From: Acidobacteriota bacterium
GTDB lineage: Bacteria; Acidobacteriota; Terriglobia; Bryobacterales; Bryobacteraceae
Reading direction: 5' to 3'
Length of the DNA: 6,972 bases
Assembly: GCA_947505565.1 (NCBI GenBank)
Contig: CANNLB010000134.1
Coordinates: 1 to 6,972, forward strand
The position numbers and the translations under genes were made by a program. Shown here in pieces: positions 6,539-6,972 of the stretch (its first letter is position 1; each line of letters starts with the position of its first letter). The notes below the pieces were generated by a model. That model was not told the origin of the DNA. It saw nothing but the letters and a program-made list of their open reading frames with translations, and searched no databases.

Positions 6539-6630
6539 AATCAACAGCTTACGGTGGTTTGTCGGTCGCGGATTGTCTGTAATTTGTTGATTCTAGGTGC
6601 GTGGAAATCTATCTCCGACAGACTCCTAGA
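6501..6630. repeat. 130-base nested inverted repeat (large imperfect hairpin) at the purK 3' end
   Basis: Outer arms 6501-6521 and 6610-6630 are inverse complements at 19 of 21 positions. Inner arms 6536-6546 and 6585-6595 (TAGAATCAACA and TGTTGATTCTA) are perfect over 11. Both share the same centre, 6565.5, with 14 unmatched bases on each side between them, so this is one symmetric structure. Deeper in, TTAC (6549-6552) faces GTAA (6579-6582) on the same centre. The purK stop is the first three bases of the inner left arm. No T tract follows, so it is not a standard terminator. It could be a processed mRNA 3' structure, a REP- or MITE-like element (no target duplication seen), or a regulatory RNA. 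Confidence 0.8.
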
Positions 6631-6972
6631 TGATCCCTGGGTGAGGTGAGCTTGGCATATTTCCTGCTGGGATTGCGGCTCTGCTTGGAGCTCTCGCTAG
6701 GTTCTGTTCGTTCTTCGGAAAACGTTGACGGCTCATCTGGTGGAATCGGCGGAGAGGCCCAGAGAGTGGGGGCGGGTCGGTTATTAGGGGCGAGGCTGTA
6801 CTGTGTCGAGGACCGCCGTGTTGGCGGTGCGGTGGGAAGTTCGGAAAAGGTAAGGTTGGGAGGGCGCGATACTTTGGTCTGTCTGCTAGGAGGCGGCGGT
6901 CGGGCGGAGCATGCGGGAGGGGCTGGTGGGTTTGCTGTTTGGCGGCGGTAGTGGAGGGATGGTGTACGTGGA
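6539..6972. other. Gene-poor 3' region
   Basis: These 434 bases hold the right part of the large inverted repeat, a sigma-54-like box and then G-rich sequence. A 101-codon open frame (6646-6951, GTG start) has a Gly/Arg/Val-rich translation with no domain I recognise and overlaps the promoter-like box, so I do not call it. Short features are a 6-bp hairpin ACCGCC/GGCGGT with a 5-base loop (6812-6828) and two copies of TTCGGAAAA (6714-6722, 6840-6848). It may be a decayed gene, a leader, or a non-coding RNA region. Confidence 0.6.
6653..6668 (+). promoter_or_regulatory. Second sigma-54-like promoter, reading rightward
   Basis: TGGCATA (6653-6659) and CTGCT (6664-6668) fit TGGCAYR-N4-TTGCW with one mismatch (C for T at 6664) and correct 12-base spacing of GG to GC. 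Transcription would start near 6679. No good gene begins shortly after it inside the window, so the target may be a non-coding RNA or a gene past the right edge. Confidence 0.45.

Noticed and set aside
6501..6630. Integron attC site or standard intrinsic terminator
   Set aside because: The arms lack the attC core patterns (GTTRRRY and its complement at the ends), and no T tract follows the stem.
6646..6951. 101-codon frame with a GTG start in the right flank
   Set aside because: Gly/Arg/Val-rich translation typical of G-rich DNA, no known domain, and its start lies inside the sigma-54-like box region.
6959..6972. Possible start of a new gene (ATG 6959 or GTG 6962) after GGAGG
   Set aside because: The ribosome site is too close to the ATG, and at most five codons are visible, so it cannot be judged.

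Overview
The window looks like chromosomal DNA from a moderately GC-rich bacterium, most likely an Acidobacteriota member related to Solibacter/Bryobacter. That placement is an inference: it rests on the style of the secreted, von Willebrand A (VWA)-like protein on the minus strand, the Rickettsia/Thermus-type isocitrate dehydrogenase with a C-terminal extension, and the overall gene style. No rRNA, tRNA, CRISPR array or recognisable transposase is visible.

Layout. (1) 1-1612, minus strand: a secreted protein of unknown function with a VWA-like fold but no metal-binding motif, then 79 bases on a methyltransferase-like gene that carries a signal peptide and runs off the left edge. (2) 1613-1836: a divergent promoter region. 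(3) 1837-3335, plus strand: a single-stranded-DNA-binding block. A normal ssb is followed by two overlapping, clearly paralogous small genes of the phage-type DUF669 family. The second ends in the same acidic DDDxPF tip as SSB; the first lacks it. A near-perfect sigma-54 (-24/-12) promoter, with a perfect dyad just upstream, sits directly before the pair. (4) 3426-6538, plus strand: icd-purE-purK with 6-base and overlapping junctions, joining a TCA-cycle enzyme to the two-step carboxylation of AIR in purine synthesis. (5) 6501-6630: a 130-base, exactly centred nested inverted repeat that begins inside the 3' end of purK and supplies its stop codon. (6) 6631-6972: no convincing gene, but a second sigma-54-like box at 6653-6668 points to the right, followed by G-rich sequence.

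The most interesting part is 2357-3335. The arrangement suggests a chromosomal, sigma-54-controlled pair of SSB-like proteins, one able to recruit SSB partners and one probably not, beside the housekeeping ssb. A conditional DNA-recombination or repair role, or a domesticated phage origin, are both possible, and neither is shown by the sequence. The second point is the large hairpin at the end of purK followed by another sigma-54-like box.
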